From: Alphaproteobacteria bacterium
Lineage (GTDB): Bacteria; Pseudomonadota; Alphaproteobacteria; Rhizobiales; GCA-2746425
Direction: 5' to 3'
Length of the DNA stretch: 64,000 nucleotides
Assembly (NCBI GenBank): GCA_024743215.1
Contig: JANSWZ010000001.1
Coordinates: 248,001 to 312,000 of the forward strand
Position numbers and translations under genes: made by a program. Numbering within the stretch: the first letter of the stretch is position 1; the number at the start of each line of letters is the position of its first letter. The notes under the pieces are model-generated. The model did not search any database. It saw only the letters and a program-made list of their open reading frames with translations, and had not been told where the DNA came from. Positions 1-10,072 of this stretch are shown piece by piece.

Positions 1-176
1 CGGGTCGTCAATTTTAACAGCTTGGTCCGCTGATCAAGCTCGTAGCTGGTGATTGGATCATCGTTTACGAGCGCTACAATCTTGCTTTGTGCATGGGCTG
101 AAAATCCAACGGAGACAAACAGACAAGCGAGCGCTGCAAATGCAAAACTGCGTAAGGAATAGGGGACAGACAACAT
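1..176 (-). CDS. surA: SurA-like periplasmic peptidyl-prolyl isomerase/chaperone, N-terminal fragment
   Basis: Only about the first 58 codons lie in the window; the gene runs off the left edge. Reading back from an ATG at 174-176, the product starts with a signal peptide (MLSVPYSLRSF, a hydrophobic core, then a cleavage region ending SAHAQ). The first mature residues are KIVALVNDDPITSYELDQR, which matches the conserved N-terminal SurA segment (VNDxxIT..ExxxR). SurA escorts outer-membrane proteins, including LptD, through the periplasm. An AAGGG Shine-Dalgarno lies about 8 nt upstream. The gene is 120 bp downstream of lptD on the same strand, the usual lptD-surA order in alphaproteobacteria. 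The isomerase domain is not visible, so the family call rests on the N-terminus and the neighbourhood. Confidence 0.75.
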   Translation of the reverse strand, partial: MLSVPYSLRSFAFAALACLFVSVGFSAHAQSKIVALVNDDPITSYELDQRTKLLKLTT

Positions 177-296
177 GAAAATGCCCTTATGAGTAACATG
201 GGTGTTTGGGTACATTAACCAAAACTGATTTCAGACGTAAACATTTGCCACGCAGATTGGGGTAAAATGAGGCGACCCATCCAAGGAATAAATGTC

Positions 297-2789
297 CTAA
301 TAGCTTGAACTGTCGCTATCGTCTCCGCCCAGATCCTGACTGATCTCTCCACCGCCAATAGTTTTCAGATTGACCCGCAGATAGATTTGTTGATCGCTCT
401 CAAGATCGGTATAGCGATCATGGGTTTCTGAATAGGTGAGCGAAATTGCAAAACATTCGTCGTCATATGCAATGCCAAGACTATCGCTGACTGCGCCATT
501 GTTCTCAATGTCGTATCGCATATCACCAAATACGCGCCAGTTTTCGTTGATCTGAAGCGATGCAGAGGCCCGAATTTCCTCGCGGTCATCGACGATGCCC
601 AAATTAGGTTGCGAATTGAAATAGGCATAGCCAAGTGAGCCCGCGATAAATCCGCGCTTGCCGCTGGCTGTGATTTCCGTGCGATTAACAGCCAAATCGT
701 CTGAATCCAGCCGCAAAAAGGCATCAAGACGAAGGTCATTGGGTGTGTCAATCGTGAACCGTCCGATGAAATCCGAGCGATCAGATTCCAGACCACTGTC
801 CAGACCGGTCGCTGCAACATCGGGATTGGCAAACGAGTTCGTTCCAAACAGATGGAATGATTGACCCAGTACAGTCCTGATAGAGACGCCATTGTTCAAA
901 TTTGCGCGGTGAATAATACCGATATTTGCGCGCGAACCACCTTCGATGCGGTCATATCCAGAGAATTTATTGACGCTGAACAAATTGGTATCGTCGAACA
1001 CCAGACTCTGAGCGTCTTCATTCGGCAGAGAGCCCAACTGGTTTTCATTACTGCGCAGAATAATCTGAGCAACCGGCTCGAAACGCTGTGTTCCCCAAGT
1101 ATGCTGGCTGATGAGCGGCCAGCGCCATTCAACACCTGCCAATGCCAATCCACGAAACGCCTCATCGTCCTCAATGAAGCTTGCCAGTGGCTCGCCATTT
1201 TCCAACCAGAATGCGTCGCCACGTAGCGATGCAAAAGGTGTAAACAGTTGACCCATTGGACCGACAAGCGTTTTCTGCCAAGTCGCTTCGAGGGACAGAC
1301 GGGTATAGGTTCCTTTTGGCCCTAAAATACGGCCCGTTGTGCTGCCATTGCTGCTGCCAAAATCGGTGTTTTCTCGCGACAGGCTGGTAAAATTGACATC
1401 GAATGACAATTCGCCGTCCAGAACCGGATCTCCAAATACCAGATTGTAATCCAGCACTGGATGTACAATTGCCTGCTCTTCCTGGAAATCTGTTCCAACA
1501 CTGTCTTCCAGATCCTCGCTCAAAACTCGGAAATGGTATCCACGCAAGTCAAAGTAGTTCCGCTCGCTCTGACCCGTCAGATAGAGCGTCGAAACGGCTT
1601 CCTGAGTGTCAGAATCGTCCAGATCATAGTCGCGGGTGAAGGTACGGTCACTGATTGCAGTGACATCCCAACCCCATTTCCATTGCTGGTTGATGTTGAA
1701 TTCACCGTCGGACTCCACGTAGCCGCGGAATGTCTCATCGCCCTGCAACCCTTGGAACTCGTCCGGGTCAAACTGAGCGATTCCAGCGCCACGAATACGG
1801 TAGGAGCCGGTGATTAATTTATGACGCCATTCTGCATCCAGCAACACGCCTTGTCCGGTATAGAAAGTCGGGGCAATTGTCAGATCGTAATTCGGAGCCA
1901 GATTAAAGAAGTAAGGTGTGGTCAGTCCCACGCCGAGTGAACTGCTGTAGTTCAGGCTTGGCATCAGGAAGCCGCTCTTACGCTTCACGGTTGGGTCGGC
2001 ATGCGAAAAGAACGGCATGTAGGCAACAGGAACGCCCAAGAATTCCATCCAGGCGTTCTCGTAGTAGATCATCTGTTCCTGTTGATCATGAACGACTTTT
2101 GCCGCTTTGATCTGCCATAAATAAGGCCGATGAGGCCGGTCAGCACATGCTTCGCAAGCTGTGTAACTGCCTTGATTGAAGATGGTTCGATTGCCTTCTG
2201 ATCGCTCTGCGGATTCAGCGCCAAAAGTTGCGTTCTCAGGTGTGCGAATTTGCAAAGACTGGACAAAACCATCTCGGAAGTCTTCAGTTATATCGACCTG
2301 ATCGGCCGTTAGAACATTTCCGGTTGGCTCGGTGATGCGTACATTACCAAATGCCATCATGCGACCGCTGCCCTGATCATAGACCACGCGCTTTGCATTC
2401 AGCGTATAGCCATCATAGACAATCTCGACATTGCCTTCTGCAGTCACGGTTTCCTTGTCGTAATTATAGATCAGTTCATCAGCTTCCACGAGCATTTGCG
2501 CGTCGGGGTTGGCCTGAACTCTTCCGCGCAGCGCGTCAGCGGCACTTGAGTTGCCAGACTGCTGCCCAGTAACCTGGCCAGATGCGGATTGAGCATGAGC
2601 TGACAGAATATCTGGGCCAAAGCCTGCCGCGAGTGGAAGGGCCAAAGTTGACACAGACAGACACAATGCCAGTTTCAGACTTATGCCGGTTCTTGATTTG
2701 CGGATAGGTGCAATTCTCCCTTGGCGCCGAGGTGACGCGTAAGGGGGGCCGAAAATGTCTTCGGATCGGGCGTTGTCACGCTGCCTCAT
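297..2789 (-). CDS. lptD: LPS-assembly protein LptD (outer-membrane LPS translocon)
   Basis: LptD is the outer-membrane beta-barrel that inserts lipopolysaccharide into the outer leaflet with LptE. The 830-residue product has an unusually long, charged n-region (about 36 residues, many Arg/Lys) before a hydrophobic signal segment ending near HAQ. An OstA/LptA-like jellyroll follows (around ADELIYNYDKETVTAEGNVE), then the LptD-specific segment with CEAC and the PYLWQIKA and PFFSHADPTVKRKSGFLMP stretches, and a long C-terminal barrel rich in alternating aromatic strands. The ATG at 2787-2789 is chosen because it overlaps the lptG stop (ATGA) and has an AGGAGG Shine-Dalgarno immediately before it; an upstream in-frame start at 2852 would sit inside lptG. 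It is translationally coupled to lptG and lptF. The family call is certain. Confidence 0.97.
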   Translation of the reverse strand: MRQRDNARSEDIFGPPYASPRRQGRIAPIRKSRTGISLKLALCLSVSTLALPLAAGFGPDILSAHAQSASGQVTGQQSGNSSAADALRGRVQANPDAQMLVEADELIYNYDKETVTAEGNVEIVYDGYTLNAKRVVYDQGSGRMMAFGNVRITEPTGNVLTADQVDITEDFRDGFVQSLQIRTPENATFGAESAERSEGNRTIFNQGSYTACEACADRPHRPYLWQIKAAKVVHDQQEQMIYYENAWMEFLGVPVAYMPFFSHADPTVKRKSGFLMPSLNYSSSLGVGLTTPYFFNLAPNYDLTIAPTFYTGQGVLLDAEWRHKLITGSYRIRGAGIAQFDPDEFQGLQGDETFRGYVESDGEFNINQQWKWGWDVTAISDRTFTRDYDLDDSDTQEAVSTLYLTGQSERNYFDLRGYHFRVLSEDLEDSVGTDFQEEQAIVHPVLDYNLVFGDPVLDGELSFDVNFTSLSRENTDFGSSNGSTTGRILGPKGTYTRLSLEATWQKTLVGPMGQLFTPFASLRGDAFWLENGEPLASFIEDDEAFRGLALAGVEWRWPLISQHTWGTQRFEPVAQIILRSNENQLGSLPNEDAQSLVFDDTNLFSVNKFSGYDRIEGGSRANIGIIHRANLNNGVSIRTVLGQSFHLFGTNSFANPDVAATGLDSGLESDRSDFIGRFTIDTPNDLRLDAFLRLDSDDLAVNRTEITASGKRGFIAGSLGYAYFNSQPNLGIVDDREEIRASASLQINENWRVFGDMRYDIENNGAVSDSLGIAYDDECFAISLTYSETHDRYTDLESDQQIYLRVNLKTIGGGEISQDLGGDDSDSSSY

Positions 2790-3880
2790 CCGTCCTCCTG
2801 ATACAATAAAACAGTTACGCCTAACACCGAAGCGATGAGCGCAGGAAGCCAAGCGGCAAGGGCCGGTTCCAAAAGTCCGTTGCTTCCGAAATCCCCAACC
2901 AGTTCAGAAAGCACATAAAGCACGAAGCCTGCGCCAATTCCACCTAAAACCATATGACCGGCACCGCCAAGTCTTGTCAATTTTAATGAAACGGTTGCTG
3001 CAATGATAACCATGGCCGCAAAAAGCATCGGTCGGGCCAAATGTGTCTGGAATTCCAAGCGCATACGATTTGTGTTTAAACCGGCGCGTTCAGCAGCTTC
3101 GATAGCGTCAGAAAAACGCCAGAAGCTGAGGGTTCCTGTGCTTTCTGCCTGTTGACGTGCTTGTTCCTGTGTAAAAAATGTACTGAGTCGGTATTCCGCT
3201 CTCAGCTCCGGGGGGGAATCGGCGGTCGTGACGCGTGCGTCATTAAGCTGCCAGTAACCATCTTTCCAATTTGCGGATATCGCATCCACCTGTTCCTTGA
3301 ATGTTCTGTCCTCATTGAACACCAGTGCGGTGACGCTGATGAGGGTCAAGCCGCGGTCGAGGGAGCGATCCGCAGACAGGATGGATTCACCGTTGGAGCC
3401 CTCCTGTCGAAACCAGATGCTTGCGGTATCGGATTTTCGGAAGTTTTTGCCATTGCTGAATTGCTGTATTTCCATTTGCTCTGACTGCTCTTTTAGCCAG
3501 ATGGACAATGGATTGTAAGCGATACTGGTAAGAATGCCGATGAGGATGGCCAGAAACAATGCCGGTCGTATGAACTGCCACACCGACACGCCAGATGCCC
3601 TTGTGACGGCCAGTTCCAGCTTGCGTGTGAGGTTCAGGAAGGCGACGACTGAGCCAATAAGAATGGCGAAGGGAAGAACCTGTTCGGCGATGGTGGGTGT
3701 CCGGTAGAGTGCCATTTGAACGCCGAACAGGAATGTCCAGCCATCCTGATCTGACAATTCACGAATGCGCTCAATCAAATCGACCAGAAAAATGATGGCA
3801 AAACAGATCAGGAAGACGCTGAGAATGGACTTCAGAAAGACTTTCATGAAGTAAAAATTCAGGGTTTTGCGAAGGATCAT
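2786..3880 (-). CDS. lptG: LPS export ABC transporter permease LptG
   Basis: This inner-membrane permease works with LptF and the LptB2 ATPase to extract LPS and pass it to the LptC-LptA bridge. The 364-residue product has the YjgP/YjgQ layout. A transmembrane pair lies at the N-terminus (after MILRKTLNFYFMKVFLKS), a third helix follows near residue 100, then a periplasmic beta-jellyroll (roughly residues 140-240), then three C-terminal transmembrane helices. The start at 3878-3880 overlaps the lptF stop as ATGA and gives the normal family length; the longer in-frame reading from 4012 would lie within lptF. The 3' end overlaps lptD by 4 nt. The tight overlaps indicate a single lptF-lptG-lptD transcript. 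Confidence 0.96.
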   Translation of the reverse strand: MILRKTLNFYFMKVFLKSILSVFLICFAIIFLVDLIERIRELSDQDGWTFLFGVQMALYRTPTIAEQVLPFAILIGSVVAFLNLTRKLELAVTRASGVSVWQFIRPALFLAILIGILTSIAYNPLSIWLKEQSEQMEIQQFSNGKNFRKSDTASIWFRQEGSNGESILSADRSLDRGLTLISVTALVFNEDRTFKEQVDAISANWKDGYWQLNDARVTTADSPPELRAEYRLSTFFTQEQARQQAESTGTLSFWRFSDAIEAAERAGLNTNRMRLEFQTHLARPMLFAAMVIIAATVSLKLTRLGGAGHMVLGGIGAGFVLYVLSELVGDFGSNGLLEPALAAWLPALIASVLGVTVLLYQEDG

Positions 3881-5082
3881 CTGTTGAATGCCTCGGCATC
3901 GGCTTTTGCAGCACGTCGGCTTGCTATCAGCTTTTCGAATATGTCCGCAAGACGATCGGCCACGCGTTGGGCAAAATCCAGTCTGACATTCTGCCAAAGC
4001 AAAATCAGACATATAATTGTTGCGCCTATGGGAATTGCATAAAGCGGCACAACGCCAACTGCGCTGTTCTCAGCCAGACTTTCGGCGGCAAAGCCTACGC
4101 CTCGAATGGCCACTGCGACGGCGGTCGCAGACAGGATAGCGATACCTTGGCCTGATCGTGTGGTTTGGGGGCTGGCCATGAACAACATGGCGACCATGGC
4201 AAAGCAGAAGGCATAGAGCGGCGCAACAAAGCGGCTGTGCAACTCCGCGCCCAACTCACTGCGTTTCGAGTTTTCCTCCGCATCGGGGTTCAGAAGATCT
4301 CCTAGCAATTCCATCGTACTGCGTTCCTTGGTCCTGTATCCGGCCTTGGTTGTGCGTTCACGGAATTGCGACAGATCAAAAGCATAACTCTCGAACTCGA
4401 TGATTGACGACGAGTTCTCAGCTTTTTCACGGCGCACTATGTTTCCATTTTGCATGACCAGATATGTGCTCGGGCCAGTTTCCACCAAGGCGCCTCTGTC
4501 AGCCAAATATTGAAACGATATTTCGGGATTGCGCGTATCGCTGATCAGGATACCTCCCAGGAATCCGTCGACACTGCGTTCCTTGATATGAACCATTAGC
4601 CCACTGTCCACATCTGTGAAGGCTCCGGGGATCATGATGCTGCTGATCAGATCAGCGCGCACCTGAGTCACGTGGCCGCGTAATTGTTTGAGGCCTGCCG
4701 GCGCGACATAGATGCTGAGAAACGCGGTCAGCAGAGCCACAAACAGGCTGAGCCACAGGAGTGGCCGGGTAACGCGTTTTGGAGAACCACCTGCTGCCGC
4801 AATGATCACGAGTTCGCTTTCCTGATGAAGCGTGTTCATGGTGTACAGGATCGCGATAAGAAGGGCGATCGGGGCCAGAACCACAACCAGACTGGGGATG
4901 GCCAGAGACGAAATGATGAGAAACAGTTGAAGTGTCTGACCTTTCGCAGTGACCAGATCAATTTCACGAAGTGCCTGCGTCATCCACACGATGACGGTCA
5001 ACGTTATGGTTGTGAGCAAAAAGGCAGACAGGCCTCTCCACATAACATAGCGTTCAATTTTTGCACCAAGTCCGAAATTCAT
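3877..5082 (-). CDS. lptF: LPS export ABC transporter permease LptF
   Basis: LptF is the paralogous partner of LptG in the LptB2FG extractor. The 401-residue product begins MNFGLGAKIERYVMWRGL, followed by an N-terminal transmembrane helix and a pair of helices (residues about 55-85 and 105-125) carrying the conserved coupling-loop sequence HQESELVIIAAAG. A periplasmic domain follows (about 140-265), then three C-terminal membrane helices and a charged tail. It is the first gene of the lptFGD unit. The 239-bp gap to the divergent pepA must hold its promoter, but I cannot point to a clear -35/-10 pair there. Confidence 0.96.
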   Translation of the reverse strand: MNFGLGAKIERYVMWRGLSAFLLTTITLTVIVWMTQALREIDLVTAKGQTLQLFLIISSLAIPSLVVVLAPIALLIAILYTMNTLHQESELVIIAAAGGSPKRVTRPLLWLSLFVALLTAFLSIYVAPAGLKQLRGHVTQVRADLISSIMIPGAFTDVDSGLMVHIKERSVDGFLGGILISDTRNPEISFQYLADRGALVETGPSTYLVMQNGNIVRREKAENSSSIIEFESYAFDLSQFRERTTKAGYRTKERSTMELLGDLLNPDAEENSKRSELGAELHSRFVAPLYAFCFAMVAMLFMASPQTTRSGQGIAILSATAVAVAIRGVGFAAESLAENSAVGVVPLYAIPIGATIICLILLWQNVRLDFAQRVADRLADIFEKLIASRRAAKADAEAFNR

Positions 5083-5321
5083 TTTCGCGTCTGTACTCTT
5101 CGATTTAAAGGGTCAGCATCTGCTGCAGATCGTGTCTTCACCAACAATCATCAGCCAAACAGTTTAGCCAGAAAGTTTAGCCGTTGGGGCTTGTCGTAAT
5201 TGCACAATTGTACCACTTTCCAGTTAACCGCTTATCACAGTTCAGTTTGGCGCCTGCAATGGTAGCACCGAATCTGATGTTTTGGTCAGTAAGTCATTAA
5301 TCTATCAAGGAAGTCCACTTT

Positions 5322-6800
5322 ATGTCCCACCTGTCAGACGTCACTTTTCACAAGAAAATAACCGGTTCGCCGAAAATTGTGGTGACGGTGTGTTCTGATG
5401 ACCTCACTTTACCAGGAGCGCTGGTCGATGGTCGGCCGGACTTGCAAGCCTTTTTTGAGAAGGCTGCTGCTGCTTCCAAGTTTGATGGCACTTTGGGTAA
5501 GACAATCAATCTGGTTACGCCAGGCGGGGCAGAATTTGATCGTCTCATCGTATTAGGCATCAGTGCCAAAGATGACAAGGAGGCGTTGAATTGGCGCAAT
5601 CTTGGTGGGAAGATCATGGGGCATTTGTCCGATGACAGCGCTTCCGTCGTTCTCGGAGACGTTGCGGCTGCTGACATGTCTATATGTGCTCAGGGGCTTT
5701 ATCTGCGCAGCTACAAGTTCGACAGGTACAAGACCAAAAAAGATGACAGCAAAAACAAGGCGAAACCTCAGAAAGTCGGTCTTGTTGGCGAGGCTGCTCT
5801 GGCTGCGAAGAAGCTTTGGAATGATGACCGTGCGGTGGCGGACGGCACGCTGTTTGCCCGCAATCTTGTGAATGAGCCGGCCAACATTTTGACCACGACC
5901 GAATTTGCTGACCGCCTGAAGGAACTGAAGGACCTTGGCGTTGACGTTCAGGTTCTGGATGAAAAGGCCTTGGCCAAAATTGGCATGCATGCGCTTTTGG
6001 GCGTCGGGCAGGGCTCAGCCATGCCATCAAAGGTCGTTGTTATGCGCTGGAATGGCGGCAAGGCGAAAGAACAGCCTTTGGCGTTTATTGGAAAGGGCGT
6101 GGTGTTCGATACGGGTGGCATTTCCATCAAGCCGGCTGGTGGCATGGAAGATATGAAGGGCGATATGGGGGGAGCTGCTGCGGTCTCCGGCCTGATGAAA
6201 GCGCTGGCAGGACGCAAAGCGAAGGCCAATGTTGTCGGCATTGTCGGACTTGTGGAAAACATGCCAGATGGTTTGGCGCAACGTCCTGGTGACATCGTGA
6301 CATCGCTTTCGGGACAGACCATTGAAATCATCAATACGGATGCTGAGGGCAGGCTCGTTCTGGCTGACCTGCTGTGGTACACGGAAGATAAGTTCAAGCC
6401 CAAATTCATGATCAATTTGGCAACCTTAACCGGCGCTATCATTGTCGCGCTGGGTCATCACCATGCAGGTATGTTTTCCAATTCTGATGATTTGTCCGAT
6501 GCCCTTTCAAACGCCGGGGAAACGTCTGAAGAGTTGGTTTGGCGCATGCCGCTGGGTAAACCCTATGACAAGCTCATCAACAGCAAGTTTGCAGATATGA
6601 AAAACACGGGTGGCCGCTGGGCAGGGTCCGTGACGGCGGCGCAGTTCCTGCAACGCTTTGTGCGGGATGTTGACTGGGTTCATCTGGATATTGCGGGCAC
6701 GGCTATGGGGTCTCCCAGCACAGATATCAGTCGTTCCTGGGGGTCAGGCTTTGGTGTGGCTTTGCTCAACCAGCTTGTATTGGATCAGTATGAGAGCTGA
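5322..6800 (+). CDS. pepA: Leucyl aminopeptidase (M17 family, PepA)
   Basis: This is a cytosolic dizinc/manganese aminopeptidase that removes N-terminal residues from peptides. The 492-residue protein has the N-terminal macro-like domain (about 1-160) and the catalytic M17 domain. The signature NTDAEGRL is at residues 338-345. The metal-binding [15 protein letters not shown] segment is at about 257-271 (Lys258, Asp263, Lys270), and a further ligand Asp281 lies in MKGDMGG. All expected metal ligands are visible. An AAGGAAG Shine-Dalgarno precedes the ATG. Its position divergent from lptF and followed by holC is a conserved alphaproteobacterial arrangement. Some PepA proteins also bind DNA; nothing here shows whether this one does. 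Confidence 0.96.
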   Translation: MSHLSDVTFHKKITGSPKIVVTVCSDDLTLPGALVDGRPDLQAFFEKAAAASKFDGTLGKTINLVTPGGAEFDRLIVLGISAKDDKEALNWRNLGGKIMGHLSDDSASVVLGDVAAADMSICAQGLYLRSYKFDRYKTKKDDSKNKAKPQKVGLVGEAALAAKKLWNDDRAVADGTLFARNLVNEPANILTTTEFADRLKELKDLGVDVQVLDEKALAKIGMHALLGVGQGSAMPSKVVVMRWNGGKAKEQPLAFIGKGVVFDTGGISIKPAGGMEDMKGDMGGAAAVSGLMKALAGRKAKANVVGIVGLVENMPDGLAQRPGDIVTSLSGQTIEIINTDAEGRLVLADLLWYTEDKFKPKFMINLATLTGAIIVALGHHHAGMFSNSDDLSDALSNAGETSEELVWRMPLGKPYDKLINSKFADMKNTGGRWAGSVTAAQFLQRFVRDVDWVHLDIAGTAMGSPSTDISRSWGSGFGVALLNQLVLDQYES

Positions 6801-6861
6801 TTGTTGGAGCATATGCGTTCCATGTCGTTCAAATGACTGAATACAAACCAGGTGCGGGCTG

Positions 6862-7311
6862 ATGGCGGAAGTTCTGTTCTATCATTTGCAGGCACAGCCA
6901 TTGGAAGAGGTTTTGCCTGGGTTGCTGGAGCGTTCTTTGGCGCGCAACTGGCGTGTTGTCGTTGAGAGCGGTGCGCCTGAGCAGCTTGAAGAGCTTGACA
7001 CCTTGCTTTGGACTTATCGGGAAGAGAGTTTTCTGCCACATGGGCTTGACGGGAACGAGTTCGCCGGGGAACAGCCCATTCTTCTCACAGGCAGTGATGC
7101 CAACCCGAACAGAGCGCATATCCGGTTTCTGATCCATGATGCTGCTTTGCCGGAAGATTTGAACTACGAGCGGTTGGTGTTGTTGTTTGATGGTCTGGAT
7201 GAATTGTCAGTTCAGAGCGCCAGACAACATTGGAAAGCGCTTAAGGGCACCGAGCATGAGCTGACATACTGGCAGCAGAATGAAGCTGGCCGCTGGCAGA
7301 AAAAGGCTTGA
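6862..7311 (+). CDS. holC: DNA polymerase III chi subunit (HolC)
   Basis: Chi links the clamp-loader complex, through psi, to single-stranded-DNA-binding protein at the replication fork. The 149-residue product shows the chi pattern: MAEVLFYHLQ at the N-terminus, LPGLLERSLARNWRVVV, DTLLWTYREESFLPHG and a QPILLTG strand. The helical C-terminus ends in the WQQNEAGRWQKKA stretch that is typical of alphaproteobacterial HolC. It lies 61 bp after pepA on the same strand and is probably cotranscribed with it. Confidence 0.93.
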   Translation: MAEVLFYHLQAQPLEEVLPGLLERSLARNWRVVVESGAPEQLEELDTLLWTYREESFLPHGLDGNEFAGEQPILLTGSDANPNRAHIRFLIHDAALPEDLNYERLVLLFDGLDELSVQSARQHWKALKGTEHELTYWQQNEAGRWQKKA

Positions 7312-7430
7312 GACAGAATGCGATTCCCATAAGTAACTATCCGTTTTTCAATGAGACGGATTTGGCGCGACGTTAGAAAATTGACGTGTTATCGTTTTCG
7401 TGGAGTTGTTCAAGGGTGCGGTTCTGACAC

Positions 7431-8843
7431 ATGTTTTTGAGTGTTTTTGATCTGTTTAAAATTGGAGTCGGGCCATCCTCATCTCATACGATGGGCCCAA
7501 TGGTTGCTGCGCATCGGTTTTTGACCGAAATCCGGGATGGTGATTGGCCGCGGCCGGCCAATGCTCAAGTCAGTCACATCAGCGTAAGCTTGCATGGCTC
7601 GCTCAGTTTTACCGGTAAAGGGCATGCCAGTGACCGCGCCATCTTATTGGGGCTGGCAGGCTTTGTGCCAAAGACGTTGGATCCTGAACAGGCGAAAATT
7701 GCCCTTTCTGATATTGAATCTACAAAAAAGGTGTCACCACAAGGGTTTGGCGTCTTTTCCTTTGATCCAGAATCCGATTTGATTTTTGATTATGGGCCCG
7801 CACTGCCGCAGCATGCCAATGGCATGATTTTCAACGGTTTTGACCGTGATGGACTGCAATTGCTGAAACGGGCCTATTTTTCGGTTGGCGGTGGATTCGT
7901 CATGACTGAAGCTGAATTGGAAGCTGATGCGCGTGAAAAGGATAGCAACACATCAACTGAAGAGGTTGAGGCGGTGCCATACCCATTTCGTTCGGCCAAT
8001 GAAATGCTTTCCATGGGCGTGGCCAGCGGCTTGTCTATCGCAGACATGAAGCGTGAAAACGAGGTCGCAAACACCAGTCCGCAGGTTCTGGATCGTGGGC
8101 TTATCGAAGTCTGGAGGGCCATGTCGGACTGCATGGATCGTGGGCTCGCAGGAGAGGGGCAACTGCCCGGTGGCCTCAAGGTCAAGCGCAGAGCACGGGA
8201 AATTCATGATCAACTGATATCAGAAACGGGCAGCAATGCCTTTCATCCCCACAAGGTTATGGACTGGCTGGGCGTTTATGCCATGGCTGTGAATGAGGAA
8301 AATGCCGCTGGTGGTAAGGTCGTGACTGCGCCGACCAACGGCGCTGCCGGCGTTGTTCCAGCTGTCATTCGTTATTATCTGGACCATTGCATCGGCGCCA
8401 CGGAGGAGGGGGTCAAGACCTTCCTGCTGGTAGCCGGGGCTATTGGCGGTATCATAAAATACAACGCGTCGATCTCTGGCGCAGAAGTGGGCTGCCAGGG
8501 CGAAGTCGGGTCAGCATCGGCGATGGCGGCGGCGGGCCTTTGTGCTGTATTGGGCGGCAGCAACAAGCAGGTGGAAAATGCCGCCGAGATCGCATTGGAG
8601 CATCATTTGGGCATGACTTGTGATCCAGTGGCTGGCCTGGTTCAGGTGCCGTGCATTGAACGCAACGCCCTTGGTGCTGTGAAAGCCGTGACTGCAGCCA
8701 GCCTTGCGCTGCGTGGCAGTGGTGACCATTTCGTGCCGCTGGATACATGCATAGAAACCATGCGCCAGACAGGGCGCGATATGATGGATGAGTATAAGGA
8801 AACGTCAAAAGGCGGGTTGGCAGTCAATCTGGTAGCCTGTTGA
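7431..8843 (+). CDS. sdaA: L-serine ammonia-lyase (L-serine dehydratase, Fe-S type)
   Basis: This enzyme deaminates L-serine to pyruvate and ammonia using an oxygen-labile [4Fe-4S] cluster. The 470-residue single-chain form has the beta domain at the N-terminus ([16 protein letters not shown]) and the alpha domain at the C-terminus. The three cluster cysteines can be placed at Cys355 ([14 protein letters not shown]), Cys397 ([14 protein letters not shown]) and Cys408. The substrate-binding [14 protein letters not shown] stretch is at about 299-312. The gene stands alone: 119 bp separate it from holC and about 200 bp from rplM. Cluster loading would depend on Fe-S assembly such as the suf operon later in this window. 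Confidence 0.96.
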   Translation: MFLSVFDLFKIGVGPSSSHTMGPMVAAHRFLTEIRDGDWPRPANAQVSHISVSLHGSLSFTGKGHASDRAILLGLAGFVPKTLDPEQAKIALSDIESTKKVSPQGFGVFSFDPESDLIFDYGPALPQHANGMIFNGFDRDGLQLLKRAYFSVGGGFVMTEAELEADAREKDSNTSTEEVEAVPYPFRSANEMLSMGVASGLSIADMKRENEVANTSPQVLDRGLIEVWRAMSDCMDRGLAGEGQLPGGLKVKRRAREIHDQLISETGSNAFHPHKVMDWLGVYAMAVNEENAAGGKVVTAPTNGAAGVVPAVIRYYLDHCIGATEEGVKTFLLVAGAIGGIIKYNASISGAEVGCQGEVGSASAMAAAGLCAVLGGSNKQVENAAEIALEHHLGMTCDPVAGLVQVPCIERNALGAVKAVTAASLALRGSGDHFVPLDTCIETMRQTGRDMMDEYKETSKGGLAVNLVAC

Positions 8844-8993
8844 TGTGGTAAAATAATACCGGTTATGCAAATATCTGCGAAATAACACCTTTTTAGCGCG
8901 AAATCTCAATATGTGATCTTGACCAGTGCGGACGGCTCGGCTAAATCCCGCCCATTGAATGGCGGTTCATGTTTTGGGCCGCTTTGTGATTTT

Positions 8994-9021
8994 GTAACCT
9001 GAGGCTTTGATGCTGGGTTAC
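8994..9021 (+). promoter_or_regulatory. Hairpin in the leader upstream of rplM
   Basis: In the 204-bp gap before rplM, GTAACC (8994-8999) and GGTTAC (9016-9021) form a perfect 6-bp inverted repeat with a 16-nt loop. It ends 26 nt before the L13 start codon. A second small imperfect stem lies just upstream (about 8948-8963). r-protein operons are commonly autoregulated through leader structures, so this is a candidate site, but I do not recognise it as a described leader family. Confidence 0.3.
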
Positions 9022-9047
9022 GTCTCCATCGGATTTGAGCTGAACAC

Positions 9048-9512
9048 ATGAAAACATATTCTGCAAAAGCCAGCGAGATCGAAAAAAATTGGATTTTGAT
9101 CGACGCTGAGGACCTTGTTGTTGGTCGCCTTGCCGCAATCGTGGCAACGCGCCTGCGCGGCAAACATAAAGTTACCTACACTCCGCATATGGATTGTGGT
9201 GACCATGTTATTGTCGTGAATGCCGCCAAAGTGGCACTGACCGGCAAGAAGTACGAAGACAAAGTTTATTACTGGCACACAGGTTATCCCGGCGGTATCA
9301 AACAGCGCACAGCACGTGAGCTGATCGAGGGCCGTTTTCCTGAACGTGTTGTGATGAAAGCTGTTCAGCGCATGTTGCCACGCGGCCCACTTGGCCGTCA
9401 GCAATTGCGCAATTTGAAAGTTTATGGTGGATCTGAGCATCCCCATGAAGCACAGCAGCCTGCGACACTGGATGTTGCGGCAATGAACTCCAAGAACAAG
9501 AAGGCCTCCTGA
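9048..9512 (+). CDS. rplM: 50S ribosomal protein L13
   Basis: L13 is an early-assembly protein of the large subunit. The 154-residue product has all family hallmarks: W-x-L-I-D-A near residue 17, [43 protein letters not shown], and [26 protein letters not shown] near the C-terminus. It is followed 2 nt later by rpsI, the near-universal L13-S9 pair. Confidence 0.98.
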   Translation: MKTYSAKASEIEKNWILIDAEDLVVGRLAAIVATRLRGKHKVTYTPHMDCGDHVIVVNAAKVALTGKKYEDKVYYWHTGYPGGIKQRTARELIEGRFPERVVMKAVQRMLPRGPLGRQQLRNLKVYGGSEHPHEAQQPATLDVAAMNSKNKKAS

Positions 9513-9514
9513 TC

Positions 9515-10003
9515 ATGGCTGAAGAATTACAAACTCTTGAAGATCTGGGCAATGTGATGGATGCGGAGGGCGAAGCTGTTGTCGCCGCTCCTGTACATGT
9601 GCAGAAACTCGATGAACATGGCCGTGCTTATGCCACCGGTAAACGGAAAGATGCGGTTGCTCGTGTCTGGCTCAGCCCTGGTGCCGGTCGCATTACTGTG
9701 AATGGCAAGCCTTTTGACGGCTATTTTGCCCGCGCTGTGTTGCAACTTGTCGTGCGTCAGCCGCTTGTCGCTGCTGATCGTGACACACAGTACGATATCA
9801 ACGCGACAGTTGCGGGTGGCGGTCTGTCCGGCCAGGCTGGTGCCGTACGTCACGGAATTTCCAAGGCCTTGACCTATTTCGAACCCGCTTTGCGCGGTAA
9901 TTTGAAACAGGGTGGCTTCCTGACCCGCGATAGTCGTGTGGTTGAGCGTAAGAAATACGGTAAGGCGAAAGCCCGTAAGTCTTTCCAGTTCTCCAAACGT
10001 TAA
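9515..10003 (+). CDS. rpsI: 30S ribosomal protein S9
   Basis: S9 sits in the small-subunit head, and its C-terminal tail reaches the P-site tRNA. The 162-residue product carries a roughly 35-residue N-terminal extension ([16 protein letters not shown]...) before the conserved core starting [18 protein letters not shown], as is usual in alphaproteobacteria. The core ends in the expected basic [11 protein letters not shown] tail. Translation is coupled to rplM by a 2-nt gap, and a strong terminator follows within 50 nt. Confidence 0.98.
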   Translation: MAEELQTLEDLGNVMDAEGEAVVAAPVHVQKLDEHGRAYATGKRKDAVARVWLSPGAGRITVNGKPFDGYFARAVLQLVVRQPLVAADRDTQYDINATVAGGGLSGQAGAVRHGISKALTYFEPALRGNLKQGGFLTRDSRVVERKKYGKAKARKSFQFSKR

Positions 10004-10022
10004 GTCTGGATTTCCTGAATTT

Positions 10023-10050
10023 AAAAGGGCGGCCTTGGGCCGCCCTTTTT
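10023..10050 (+). terminator. Rho-independent terminator of rplM-rpsI
   Basis: A G+C-rich stem, AAAAGGGCGGCC pairing with GGCCGCCCTTTT around a three-base loop, runs directly into a T-tract. It begins about 20 nt after the rpsI stop. The A-run on the left could also end minus-strand transcripts, but the gene arrangement makes the plus strand its main direction. Confidence 0.9.
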
Positions 10051-10072
10051 GTTTGTGTTGGTCCGATTTGCC

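Noticed and set aside
7339-7361. ATCCGT/ACGGAT inverted repeat after holC
   Set aside because: Only 6 bp with an 11-nt loop and no T-run; too weak to call a terminator.
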